64,000 nt of DNA, taken from assembly GCA_041500225.1 (NCBI GenBank), contig JBGQLV010000005.1, positions 12,950 to 76,949 of the forward strand. Reading direction: 5' to 3'. The number at the start of each line of letters is the position of its first letter. Positions within the stretch are counted from its first letter, which is position 1. Under the pieces are notes generated by a model. The model was not told the origin of the DNA, made no database searches, and saw only the letters and a list, made by a program, of their open reading frames with translations. Shown here piece after piece: positions 6,407 through 14,548 of the stretch. The DNA comes from 0-14-3-00-41-53 sp041500225. Its GTDB lineage: Bacteria > Nitrospirota > Thermodesulfovibrionia > Thermodesulfovibrionales > SM23-35. The position numbers and the translations under genes were made by a program.

Positions 6407-7963
6407 GTGCATAATGAAGTAGTTAGCCCTGAACTTGCAAGATACCTAACAGAACTCTCTTCTGAAATAGGCCGTCAGATTGGCATACTTATCAACAGGA
6501 ATGGCGTTATTACACATGTAATAGTTGGTGATGCAAAAGGGATATTTATTCCTGAACTTGAAGATTATCCTTTAGGCCGGAAAGCCCTGAGAGGACTCAG
6601 GCTGGTACACACTCACCTGAATGAAGAATCCCTTAACCAGGATGACCTTACAGATCTTGCACTCCTCAGACTTGACCTGATTGCAGCAATAGGGGTAAGG
6701 AATGGACTTCCAGGCAATGTCTTTGTGGCCTATTTGATGCCATCCGGCACAAAGCCTTTTGAGATTATCAATTCTCAGAACTTCTATAGTTTTGAGCTTG
6801 ATTTCCGGCCTTTTATAGAGTCTCTCGAAGCTGAGATGGAAAGGCACAGGGTTTTTAGTCCTGGTGATAAAAGAGAAAGGGCAATATTAGTGAGTGTTTC
6901 GACAAGACCAAGATATGAACAGGAAGATTCTATTGAAGAGCTAAAAGAGCTTGCCGGTTCGAGTGATGTTCTTGTCATAGATACTATTATTCAGAGGCCA
7001 AAGGATATAAATCCGAGGTATCTAATGGGCGAGGGGAAAATTAAAGAATTGATTATCAATGCTCTTAATAAAGGGGCTACACTCCTGATATTTGACCAGG
7101 AGCTAAGCCCTTCTCAGGTAAAGGCAATCGGAGAACTCGCAGAACTTAAAGTAATTGACCGTTCTCAACTTATACTCGATATTTTTGCAAAGCGTGCTCA
7201 CAGCAGAGATGGAAAGGTTCAGGTTGAACTCGCACAGTTAAAATACAGGCTGCCGAGATTAACAGGCAAGGGCACAGCAATGTCCCGTCTCATGGGAGGC
7301 ATTGGCGGCAGAGGACCTGGTGAAATGAAACTTGAGATAGATAGAAGGCGTGTTAGAGAAAGGATTACCCTCCTTGAAAAAGAACTTAAATCTCTGAGTG
7401 AAGCAAGGAAACAGAGGAAACAGAAGAGGGTTGAAAAGGGAATATCTATAGTCTCGATTATCGGATATACAAATGCCGGCAAGTCAACACTCCTGAATTC
7501 TCTCACCAAAAGTTCTGTGGCTGTTGAGGAAAGGATGTTCGCAACACTCGACACTGCAAGCAGACGACTGCGGTTCCCACGAGAAAGAGAAGTTATTATT
7601 ACTGATACCGTTGGTTTTATAAGAGACCTTCCTAAGGATCTTATGACAGCGTTCAGGGCAACACTTGAGGAACTCGAGGATGCAGATTTATTACTGCACC
7701 TTGTTGATGCAGCGAACCCGCGTTTTGAGCAGCATATAGAGTCTGTTGAGAATATACTCAGGGAACTTCATCTATCCGAAAAACCCCGTCTCCTTGTCTT
7801 TAATAAAACAGACAGATTGGATAAAGAAGATGTACAGAACCTTAAACTGCGCTATAATGCAGTCGCAATCTCTGCACTTGATTCATCAACATTCAGGCCA
7901 CTTCTTCAGGCAATAGTAGAGCATATCTGGGATAGGAAATTAGTAGAGGTAAAGGTCAATTAA
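6407..7963 (+). CDS. hflX: GTPase HflX, ribosome-associated
   Basis: The 518-residue protein has the HflX N-terminal domain (about 1-330, with the GGIGGRGPGE linker near 301-310) and a GTPase domain with G1 GYTNAGKST (about 352-360), G3 DTVGF (about 402-406) and G4 NKTD. HflX splits stressed ribosomes. The GTG at 6407 is the first standard start. However, the same frame is open for 26 more codons to an ATA at 6329, and those residues (YGNLTGLK, ERIYRRKV) match the usual HflX N-terminus. A GGAGGG site lies 5 nt before that ATA. The true start is therefore probably AUA. An ATG-free frame here is seen directly; use of AUA is inferred. Confidence 0.93.
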   Translation: MHNEVVSPELARYLTELSSEIGRQIGILINRNGVITHVIVGDAKGIFIPELEDYPLGRKALRGLRLVHTHLNEESLNQDDLTDLALLRLDLIAAIGVRNGLPGNVFVAYLMPSGTKPFEIINSQNFYSFELDFRPFIESLEAEMERHRVFSPGDKRERAILVSVSTRPRYEQEDSIEELKELAGSSDVLVIDTIIQRPKDINPRYLMGEGKIKELIINALNKGATLLIFDQELSPSQVKAIGELAELKVIDRSQLILDIFAKRAHSRDGKVQVELAQLKYRLPRLTGKGTAMSRLMGGIGGRGPGEMKLEIDRRRVRERITLLEKELKSLSEARKQRKQKRVEKGISIVSIIGYTNAGKSTLLNSLTKSSVAVEERMFATLDTASRRLRFPREREVIITDTVGFIRDLPKDLMTAFRATLEELEDADLLLHLVDAANPRFEQHIESVENILRELHLSEKPRLLVFNKTDRLDKEDVQNLKLRYNAVAISALDSSTFRPLLQAIVEHIWDRKLVEVKVN

Positions 7964-7987
7964 GACGAATTTCATTTTTATTACCTT

Positions 7988-8190
7988 AATGCTGTATAAA
8001 GAGCGAGGCAGATATGCTGAAAAACCCCTGCAAAGCGACAAGATTTTATTATGATTCACATGACTGCAAATCTGACAGCAAGTGCATTTTGCAAGAAGGC
8101 TGGCTGGCCTCACTGGAGGACTTTGCGGTGTCACTGGCAGGCCTTTTTCAGCACATCTGCCTCCTGTATCGGATACGATTTTTGCAACGT
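7988..8190. repeat. Large hairpin repeat, copy A
   Basis: About 203 bp between hflX and ahbD. The left arm GAGGCAGATATGCTGAAAAA is mirrored by the right arm, whose complement reads GAGGCAGATGTGCTGAAAAA. Tips are ATAAAGAGCG and CGATTTTTGCAACG. The interior contains TTTATTATGATTCACATGAC, shared with copy B at 34025-34235. Copy C is at 23153-23350 and a deleted copy D at 14468-14518. The reading frames inside are not convincing genes. Confidence 0.75.
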
Positions 8191-8249
8191 CTATGATTAG
8201 TTAGGTTAAAATGAAACGTTGCTTAGCATTAATTTGAGAGGAGCAACAA

Positions 8250-9362
8250 ATGGAATTTACACCTAAATGGATTGCATGGGAAATAACCAGGAGATGTAAC
8301 CTGCGGTGTGTTCACTGCCGATCTGCCTCTGAGTTTGAAGTAAAAGGCCATCCTGATTTTTCTACTGACGAGGCATTTAGAATTATAGATGACATAGTAA
8401 GCTATGCCAAGCCTGTTATTGTTCTTTCCGGAGGCGAACCACTTGTAAGAAAGGATGTTTTTGAGATAGCTGAATATGGCTCAGAAAAAGGCCTGAGGAT
8501 GTGTCTTGCAACAAATGGAACTCTTGTGACCGATGACATTTGTAAAAAGATAAAGAATTCAGGAATTAAGATTGTTTCCCTCAGCTTTGATGGTTCTGAA
8601 GAAGCAGTGCATGACAACTTCAGGAATCAGAAAGGTGCATTTGCAGGGACAATAAATGCTGCAAGACTTTTTAAAAAATATGGTATCGAATTTATCATAA
8701 ATTCGTCCTTCACAAAAAGGAACCAGGAGGAAATCCCAAAGATATATAAACTTGCAAAAAAACTCGGGGCAACTGCATGGTATATGTTCATGATAGTGCC
8801 TACAGGCAGGGGCGAGGAGATAATGGATGAGCTTATTTCAAAGGAGGATTATGAAGAAATCCTTGAGTGGCACTACCAGATGGAAAAGGATGAAAAGGAT
8901 ATTCTTGTGAGGCCAACATGTGCGCCACATTATTACAGGGTAGTTTTACAGAAGTCAAAGGAAGAGGGCGCTAAATTCGAAAGAAGGACATTGAAATTTT
9001 CTACAGGCGGTGCGAAGGGCTGTATTGCCGGACAGCTCATTGCACTTATTGACGTGGATGGAAATGTACTTCCATGCAGTTACTTTCCAAAACCTGCAGG
9101 AAATATAAAGGAGAAATCTTTTAAAGATATATGGGAAAATTCAGTTCTTTTCAAAGAGCTCCGTGATTTCAAGAAATACAAGGGTAAGTGCGGCTCGTGT
9201 GAATATGTGACTGTATGCGGAGGATGCAGGGCAAGGGCTTATTCAGTATATGGTGATTATCTCGAGGAAGAGCCATTTTGTAGCTATATGCCTAAAAGAC
9301 GCAGATTATCACAGATGATCACTGATAGAACACAGATTAGCACAGATAAAAAACGAAGATGA
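8250..9362 (+). CDS. ahbD: Radical SAM/SPASM haem synthase AhbD-like
   Basis: The 370-residue protein has the radical SAM motif CNLRCVHC (about residues 16-23), the GGEP strand (61-64), and a C-terminal SPASM region with Cys at GCIAG, LPCSYF, CGSCEYVTVCGGC and PFCSYM for two auxiliary [4Fe-4S] clusters. The text TCAPHYYR and VPTGRGEE fit AhbD, which converts iron-coproporphyrin III to haem b by oxidative decarboxylation. Position beside hemE and hemH supports this. The last 15 or so residues (TDRTQISTDKKRR) come from CACAGAT repeats belonging to the next insertion, so the native C-terminus has been altered. AhbC or another SPASM decarboxylase remains possible. Confidence 0.78.
   Translation: MEFTPKWIAWEITRRCNLRCVHCRSASEFEVKGHPDFSTDEAFRIIDDIVSYAKPVIVLSGGEPLVRKDVFEIAEYGSEKGLRMCLATNGTLVTDDICKKIKNSGIKIVSLSFDGSEEAVHDNFRNQKGAFAGTINAARLFKKYGIEFIINSSFTKRNQEEIPKIYKLAKKLGATAWYMFMIVPTGRGEEIMDELISKEDYEEILEWHYQMEKDEKDILVRPTCAPHYYRVVLQKSKEEGAKFERRTLKFSTGGAKGCIAGQLIALIDVDGNVLPCSYFPKPAGNIKEKSFKDIWENSVLFKELRDFKKYKGKCGSCEYVTVCGGCRARAYSVYGDYLEEEPFCSYMPKRRRLSQMITDRTQISTDKKRR
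9310..9352. repeat. Left CACAGAT repeat flank of the GxxExxY gene
   Basis: Three to four copies of CACAGAT-like units lie inside the 3' end of ahbD. Matching repeats occur on the other side of the GxxExxY gene at 9739-9826. Confidence 0.65.
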
Positions 9363-9760
9363 TCGCTGATAAAGAAGTAGATTATATTTATAAAGATTTA
9401 ACTTACAAAATCATAGGGGCTGTTTATGATGTCCATAAAGAATTAGGGAATGTTCATAAAGAGATTATTTATCATAAAGCAATTTCCATAGAATTATCTA
9501 ATAGAGGGATCCCATTTATTGAAGAAAAACCTATTGATGTTAAATATAAAGGGAAGAAGATCGGAGTGTATAAGCCGGATTTCATCATCGACGATAAAGT
9601 TATTTTAGAAGTCAAAGTGGCACCTGCTATTACTAAGGCTATGATGGATCAGGTTTTCTATTATGTTAAAGGCACAAAATATAAACTTGTATTACTGTCT
9701 AATTTTGGAACAAGTAAGGTTGGTATCAAAAGGCTTATATACACAGATGACCACAGATGA
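9359..9760 (+). CDS. GxxExxY family protein (PD-(D/E)xK nuclease-like)
   Basis: The 133-residue protein shows the family signature in AVYDVHKELGNVHKEIIYHKA (Gly, Glu and Tyr in the expected register, about residues 24-44; more than the usual spacing after Gly). It also has PDFIIDDKVILEVK (about 85-98), the PD...ExK core of restriction-like nucleases. The biochemical role is unknown. The gene overlaps the end of ahbD by 4 nt and is bracketed by CACAGAT repeats, as this family often is. It splits the haem cluster and so is best read as an insertion. Confidence 0.85.
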   Translation: MIADKEVDYIYKDLTYKIIGAVYDVHKELGNVHKEIIYHKAISIELSNRGIPFIEEKPIDVKYKGKKIGVYKPDFIIDDKVILEVKVAPAITKAMMDQVFYYVKGTKYKLVLLSNFGTSKVGIKRLIYTDDHR

Positions 9761-9826
9761 GAAACCACAGATGATCGCAGATATCTGTGACCATCTGTGT
9801 TCTTAAATCTGTGTTAATCTGTGTTT
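9739..9826. repeat. Right CACAGAT repeat flank with palindrome
   Basis: ACACAGAT units in one orientation are followed by ATCTGTGT units in the other, around the centre CGCAGATATCTGTG. The segment can fold as a long hairpin and lies between the GxxExxY gene and hemE. Confidence 0.7.
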
Positions 9827-9840
9827 AAAAAGGAGGTTTT

Positions 9841-10872
9841 ATGAATGATACATTCCTTAGAGCATGTCGTGGTGAAGAAGTAGAATACACTCCTGTATGG
9901 CTTATGCGTCAAGCAGGTAGGTACCTTCCTCAATATCAAGCTGTGCGAGCTAATATTGACTTCCTCACTCTCTGTAAGACCCCTAAACTTGCTGCAGAGG
10001 TTACGCTTCAGCCTGTTGACATCCTCGGAGTTGATGCAGCCATACTCTTTTCCGATATTCTCATCCCGGTCGAGGCAATGGGGATGCGTCTTGAATTTTC
10101 TGATAAAGAGGGGCCTATTCTCAGGGAGCCGATAAGAAACAAGTCTGCTGTTGAAAAGCTGATTATTCCGGATACAGAGGAGGATATGCCTTTTGTTCCT
10201 GAGACAATAAAGATTCTGAGGAAAGAACTTGAGAATAAAGTGCCGTTGATAGGGTTTTCAGGCGCTCCATTTACACTTGCTACATACATGATTGAAGGCG
10301 GAACATCAAAGAATTTCTTAAATACAAAAAAGATGATGTTTCAATATAGCGGTGCATTCAATTATCTGATGGAAAAACTGACTGATACAATTCTCTCATA
10401 TCTATCTGCTCAGATAAAGGCAGGCGCTCAGGCAGTCCAGATATTTGATACATGGGCAGGTATACTTACGCCTGTTGAATATAAAGAATTTGCACTACCT
10501 TATGTGAAGAAGACAATTTCTGAGTTAAAGAAAGAAGGGGTTCCTGTAATCTATTTTGTAAATGATTGTGCAGGGATACTTAAAGAGGTCAGAAAATCAG
10601 GTGCTGATGTTACCGGGATTGACTGGCGGATTGACATAAGCGATGCAATAAAAAGACTTGGCAAAAAAATGGTTGTTCAAGGGAACCTGGATCCATGTGA
10701 GCTTTTTCTACCAAAGGAAAAGCTTGAGGAAAGGATTAAAGACATCTTGTGGAAAGGTGAGTCTGCGAAAGGTCACATCTTTAATTTGGGTCATGGTGTA
10801 TTGCCTGAGACACCTGTTGAAAATGTTATAGCAATGGTTGAGGCAGTTCACAAATACGGAAAGAAAGAATAG
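9841..10872 (+). CDS. hemE: Uroporphyrinogen decarboxylase
   Basis: The 343-residue protein is full length. It begins with the family signature PVWLMRQAGRYLPQY (residues 18-32, catalytic Arg), then ILFSDIL (about 69-75, with the active-site Asp), GFSGAPFTLATYMIEG (about 138-153) and VQGNLDP near 280. It decarboxylates uroporphyrinogen III to coproporphyrinogen III in the cytoplasm. AAAGGAGG lies 6 nt before the ATG. It precedes hemH by about 48 bp, probably in one operon. Confidence 0.96.
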   Translation: MNDTFLRACRGEEVEYTPVWLMRQAGRYLPQYQAVRANIDFLTLCKTPKLAAEVTLQPVDILGVDAAILFSDILIPVEAMGMRLEFSDKEGPILREPIRNKSAVEKLIIPDTEEDMPFVPETIKILRKELENKVPLIGFSGAPFTLATYMIEGGTSKNFLNTKKMMFQYSGAFNYLMEKLTDTILSYLSAQIKAGAQAVQIFDTWAGILTPVEYKEFALPYVKKTISELKKEGVPVIYFVNDCAGILKEVRKSGADVTGIDWRIDISDAIKRLGKKMVVQGNLDPCELFLPKEKLEERIKDILWKGESAKGHIFNLGHGVLPETPVENVIAMVEAVHKYGKKE

Positions 10873-10920
10873 CCTTTTCTTCAGACTCGTCTGATTCGCT
10901 GGGGCAAAAGGGATAGATAT

Positions 10921-12084
10921 TTGGGTGATAACAAAAAAGAAATTATAGGCGTAGTACTCCTTAATCTTGGTGGCCCTGACTCTATTCAGGCAGTAAGACC
11001 GTTCTTATATAATCTGTTTTCAGACAGGCAGATTATCAAACTTAGCCTATCATTCATGCAAAGACCCCTTGCATGGTTAATATCAACAATACGTTCAATA
11101 AAAACAAAAAAGATGTACAGCCTCATAGGTAATAAATCTCCAATACTCGATATTACCATGGCTCAGGCAAAGGCACTTGAAGAAGCGCTGAATCTATCAT
11201 CTATAAAATCCCCCCAGCCCCCCTTTGCCAAAGGGGGGGATAATATCTGGGGAAAAATTACACCCCACTTTACTAAAGGGGGGAATGGGGGGATTACTAA
11301 TTCTTCACTTTCTTTCCGAGTCTATGTCGGTATGCGGTACTGGTATCCTTTAATAGAAGAAGTAATCCCTGAAATCTATAATGCCGGGATTAATAAACTT
11401 ATTGTCATTAGCCTTTATCCGCAGTATTCTGTTGCAACATCCGGCTCATCACTTTCAAAGTTTAAAGAGGTTGCATCAAGGTATCCGATGGAAATCTTCT
11501 GTATATCGTCGTTTTTTAACCATCCGTTATACATAGAGGCACTCGTGGATGTAATAAAAAAAGGACTTGAATCATTTGGTCAGAAGTCACCCCCCCTTTC
11601 TTCCCCCCTTACTAAGGGGGGGCAAAGGGGGGGTATTAACTCCGAACCCCGAACTCCGAACTCCGAACTCGATGTCCACGTCCTTTTCAGTGCGCACAGT
11701 CTTCCTCAAAAAATAATTGATGAAGGCGACCCTTATGTATATCAGATTATGGGAACAATTGAAGAGATTACAAAAATAATTCAAATAAAGTGGCATCTGA
11801 GTTATCAATCTAAAAGCGGCCCGGTCAAGTGGCTTGAGCCATCTACGGATGAAAAACTTAAAGAGCTTGCCGGAGAGGGAGTTAAGAACGTTCTTGTAGT
11901 CCCGATAAGTTTTGTTTCAGACCATATTGAGACACTGTATGAAATAGATATACTGTATAAAAATCTTGCTGAAAAACTTGGTATAAAACTTAAGAGGGTG
12001 GAATCGTTGAATACTCATCCTGTTTTTATAGGAGCATTAAAGGACATGGTTCAGAAAAATGTAAAAGAGGCAGGATGGGTATGA
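10921..12084 (+). CDS. hemH: Ferrochelatase (probably coproporphyrin type) with two in-frame repeat insertions
   Basis: The 387-residue protein carries the ferrochelatase core: VVLLNLGGPDS (11-21), YVGMRYWYP (135-143), the catalytic His in FSAHSLPQ (256-263) and HIETLYEID near the metal site. Family members are about 315-325 residues. The excess comes from two low-complexity segments at about 96-129 and 222-249, encoded by palindromic C/G-rich repeats (see separate entries). Removing both gives a normal length. Start is TTG with little ribosome-binding signal. The enzyme inserts iron into coproporphyrin III or protoporphyrin. With AhbD next door, coproporphyrin is the likelier substrate (inference). 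Confidence 0.92.
   Translation: MGDNKKEIIGVVLLNLGGPDSIQAVRPFLYNLFSDRQIIKLSLSFMQRPLAWLISTIRSIKTKKMYSLIGNKSPILDITMAQAKALEEALNLSSIKSPQPPFAKGGDNIWGKITPHFTKGGNGGITNSSLSFRVYVGMRYWYPLIEEVIPEIYNAGINKLIVISLYPQYSVATSGSSLSKFKEVASRYPMEIFCISSFFNHPLYIEALVDVIKKGLESFGQKSPPLSSPLTKGGQRGGINSEPRTPNSELDVHVLFSAHSLPQKIIDEGDPYVYQIMGTIEEITKIIQIKWHLSYQSKSGPVKWLEPSTDEKLKELAGEGVKNVLVVPISFVSDHIETLYEIDILYKNLAEKLGIKLKRVESLNTHPVFIGALKDMVQKNVKEAGWV
11207..11295. repeat. Palindromic C/G-rich element inserted in hemH (first)
   Basis: The insert is bounded by AATCCCCCC and GGGGGGATT and contains CCCCCCTTTGCCAAAGGGGG and TTTACTAAAGGGGGG. It keeps the hemH frame open and encodes a Pro/Gly/Lys-rich segment absent from other ferrochelatases. 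Related units occur at 18303-18340, 20284-20372 and 27993-28046. Confidence 0.8.
11589..11670. repeat. Palindromic element plus CCGAACTC microsatellite in hemH (second)
   Basis: CCCCCCTT and AAGGGGGG surround the ACT centre, followed by three to four tandem CCGAACTC-like octamers. Together they add about 28 codons just before the strand carrying the catalytic His, without breaking the frame. Confidence 0.8.
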
Positions 12085-12162
12085 AACTTGACTTCTATAA
12101 ATACCACGTGTTATTAATAAAAACTTTTCTTAATGAATCCGTGTACTGCAGGGGAGTGTGTA

Positions 12163-13473
12163 ATGGGTATATCAACCTTTAAGGGCGGGATACATCCGCC
12201 TGATAAAAAAGAACTATCGGCAGACAAACCAATAGTAGAAGCAAAACCCCCAAAAAGAGTAATAATTCCTTTAAGCCAGCATTTAGGAGCCCCCTGCAAA
12301 CCATTAGTAACCATCAACCAGGAAGTCAAAAAAGGTGAGATGATAGGAGAACCAGGTGGTTTTGTATCAGCAGCTGTCCATTCATCTCTATCCGGCAAAG
12401 TGATTGCAATTGGAGAGTTCCCTAATGCAATGGGGAGGATGGTTACCTCAGTTGTAATAGAAAATGACGGAAAAGAGGAATGGACTACCCTGACAGATAA
12501 TCCTGACTATGTAAATCTTCCTGCTGACAAGCTCAAGGAGAAGATAAAATCAGCAGGCATTGTTGGTATGGGAGGTGCGGCGTTCCCTACCGTTGTGAAA
12601 CTCTCACCCCCAAAGGAAAAGCCCATAGATACAGTAATCATTAATGGCGCTGAATGCGAGCCTTACCTCACTGCGGATTATAGATTAATGGTAGAAAAAC
12701 CGAATGAGATTATTGAAGGGCTGAAGATTCTGATGAAGGTCCTCGGCGTGAACAAAGGGTTCGTGGGCATAGAGAACAATAAGCCTGCTGCTATTGAGAA
12801 GATGAAGGAAGCAACAAAAAATGAACTAAATATCGAAGTATGGGCACTTGAGGTTAAGTATCCTCAGGGTGCTGAAAAGATGCTTATAAAGGCAATCACC
12901 GGCAGGGAAGTTCCTCCTCCACCTGGCCTGCCAATGGATGTGGGTGTTGTTGTGCAGAATGTGGGAACAACAATTGCCATTTATGAGGCTGCCAGATATG
13001 GGAAACCTTTAATAGAGAGGGTTGTGACTGTAACAGGAGAAGGCATAAACGAGCCCAAGAATCTGTTAGTAAAAATTGGGACATTAGTATCTCATCTTAT
13101 TGATGAGTGTGGCGGCCTTAAAGATGAAGGCTTAAAGGTTATTGCTGGAGGACCGATGATGGGCTTTGCCATTTCTTCTCTAAATGTGCCTATTACAAAG
13201 GGCACATCAGGCATAGTTGTATTAACAGAGGGGGAAATAGTCCATGCTGAGGACTTCCAGCCATGCATAAGATGCGGCAGATGTATTGATATATGCCCAA
13301 TGGGACTTATGCCTTCGATGCTCAGTACTTATTCAGAGAAGGGGTTTTATGAAGGTGCAAAGGAATATAACTTATTTGATTGTTTTGAATGCGGCGCATG
13401 TGCGTTCGTCTGTCCTTCTAAAAGGCCGATAGTTCAGCTTATAAGGCTTGCAAAATCTATGGTTAAGCCATAA
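12163..13473 (+). CDS. rnfC: Rnf complex subunit RnfC
   Basis: About 436 residues from the ATG at 12163, chosen because it has GGGGAG 6 nt upstream and gives the usual RnfC opening (STFKGGIHPPD). An upstream ATG at 12133 is weaker. The protein has the NADH/FMN-binding module (GMGGAAFPTVVKLSPP, INGAECEPYLTADYR) and two [4Fe-4S] motifs near the C-terminus (CIRCGRCIDICP and CFECGACAFVCP). It is the peripheral NADH-oxidising or -reducing subunit. First gene of rnfCDGEAB. Confidence 0.95.
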   Translation: MGISTFKGGIHPPDKKELSADKPIVEAKPPKRVIIPLSQHLGAPCKPLVTINQEVKKGEMIGEPGGFVSAAVHSSLSGKVIAIGEFPNAMGRMVTSVVIENDGKEEWTTLTDNPDYVNLPADKLKEKIKSAGIVGMGGAAFPTVVKLSPPKEKPIDTVIINGAECEPYLTADYRLMVEKPNEIIEGLKILMKVLGVNKGFVGIENNKPAAIEKMKEATKNELNIEVWALEVKYPQGAEKMLIKAITGREVPPPPGLPMDVGVVVQNVGTTIAIYEAARYGKPLIERVVTVTGEGINEPKNLLVKIGTLVSHLIDECGGLKDEGLKVIAGGPMMGFAISSLNVPITKGTSGIVVLTEGEIVHAEDFQPCIRCGRCIDICPMGLMPSMLSTYSEKGFYEGAKEYNLFDCFECGACAFVCPSKRPIVQLIRLAKSMVKP

Positions 13474-14469
13474 ATGAAACAAGAAAAACCTCTAATTGTA
13501 TCTGTAAGTCCCCATGTGAAAAGCGAAGAAACAACAAGCAGGATTATGTGGACTGTGTCCGCTTCGCTTCTTCCAGCTACAATAATGGGTTTTTATTTCT
13601 TCGGACCGCGTGCGATTTTTACGGTTGCCCTTTGTATATTATCTGCAATGCTCTCCGAGCAAGTATTTCAGAAGGCACTGAAAAAGAAGATTACTGTTAG
13701 TGACGGCAGCGCCTTTCTTACCGGCTTATTGCTCGGCATGAATTTACCGCCGTCTGTAGCGTTTTACATTCCAATCATAGGTTCTTTTGTTGCCGTAATC
13801 ATTGCTAAACAACTATTTGGAGGCTTGGGTTACAATGTTTTTAATCCTGCACTGATTGGGAGGGCATTCCTGCTCATTTCCTTTCCTAAACTGATGACTA
13901 TCTGGAGTAATCCAGAAGCAGCTTTTATTAAAATGGATGCAGTTACCACTGCAACGCCGCTGGGTATCCTGAAGGAGGAAGGCGCGGCAAAATTAGTTGA
14001 GGTCTTTGGAGATAAGATTAACCTTTATACGCAGCTTCTTGTTGGTCACAGAGCAGGCTCTATTGGTGAGACGTCTGTGATAGCATTACTCATCGGTGCT
14101 GCATTTCTTTTTTACAAAGGATATATTTCATGGCATATACCTGTATCATTTCTCGGAACAGCAGCAATAATTGCATGGATATTCGGCGCAAAGGGTGCCC
14201 TGTTTGCCGGAGACCCTCTCTTACACCTCCTGAGCGGTGGTATGATACTCGGGGCCTTCTTTATGGCAACTGATTATGTTACCTGCCCTTCGATAAAGAA
14301 CGGACAGATACTCTTCGGCATTGGCTGCGGGTTTTTAACCATGCTTATAAGGCTTAAAGGTGGTTATCCGGAAGGTGTGATGTTTGCCATACTCATAATG
14401 AACTGTTTTGCGCCCCTCATAGACAGAGGCTTTAAGACAAAGGTATTTGGTGCCAAAAGGAAACCTTAA
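13474..14469 (+). CDS. rnfD: Rnf complex subunit RnfD
   Basis: The 331-residue integral membrane protein has about eight hydrophobic segments and the covalent FMN site in VTTATPLGILKEEG (Thr near residue 155). It starts directly after the rnfC stop (TAAATG), so the two are translationally coupled. It carries electrons across the membrane within Rnf. The stop codon lies in the tip of repeat copy D. Confidence 0.95.
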   Translation: MKQEKPLIVSVSPHVKSEETTSRIMWTVSASLLPATIMGFYFFGPRAIFTVALCILSAMLSEQVFQKALKKKITVSDGSAFLTGLLLGMNLPPSVAFYIPIIGSFVAVIIAKQLFGGLGYNVFNPALIGRAFLLISFPKLMTIWSNPEAAFIKMDAVTTATPLGILKEEGAAKLVEVFGDKINLYTQLLVGHRAGSIGETSVIALLIGAAFLFYKGYISWHIPVSFLGTAAIIAWIFGAKGALFAGDPLLHLLSGGMILGAFFMATDYVTCPSIKNGQILFGIGCGFLTMLIRLKGGYPEGVMFAILIMNCFAPLIDRGFKTKVFGAKRKP

Positions 14470-14518
14470 TGTTGCATAAAGAGCGAGGCATCTGTATCGA
14501 ATACGATCTTTGTAACGT
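14468..14518. repeat. Large hairpin repeat, internally deleted copy D
   Basis: This 51-bp piece joins the left tip (AATGTTGCATAAAGAGCGAG) directly to the right tip (TATCGAATACGATCTTTGTA) of the repeat seen whole at 7988-8190. It lies between rnfD and rnfG and includes the rnfD stop codon. Confidence 0.7.
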
Positions 14519-14548
14519 TTAGGGAAATAAAACAAAGGAGATAAAACA

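Noticed and set aside
8014..8196. 60-codon frame between hflX and ahbD
   Set aside because: It lies wholly inside repeat copy A, and the corresponding frame is not kept in copies B and C.
9739..9826. CACAGAT repeats considered as a CRISPR array
   Set aside because: Units are short, of mixed orientation and without regular spacers, and no cas genes are present.
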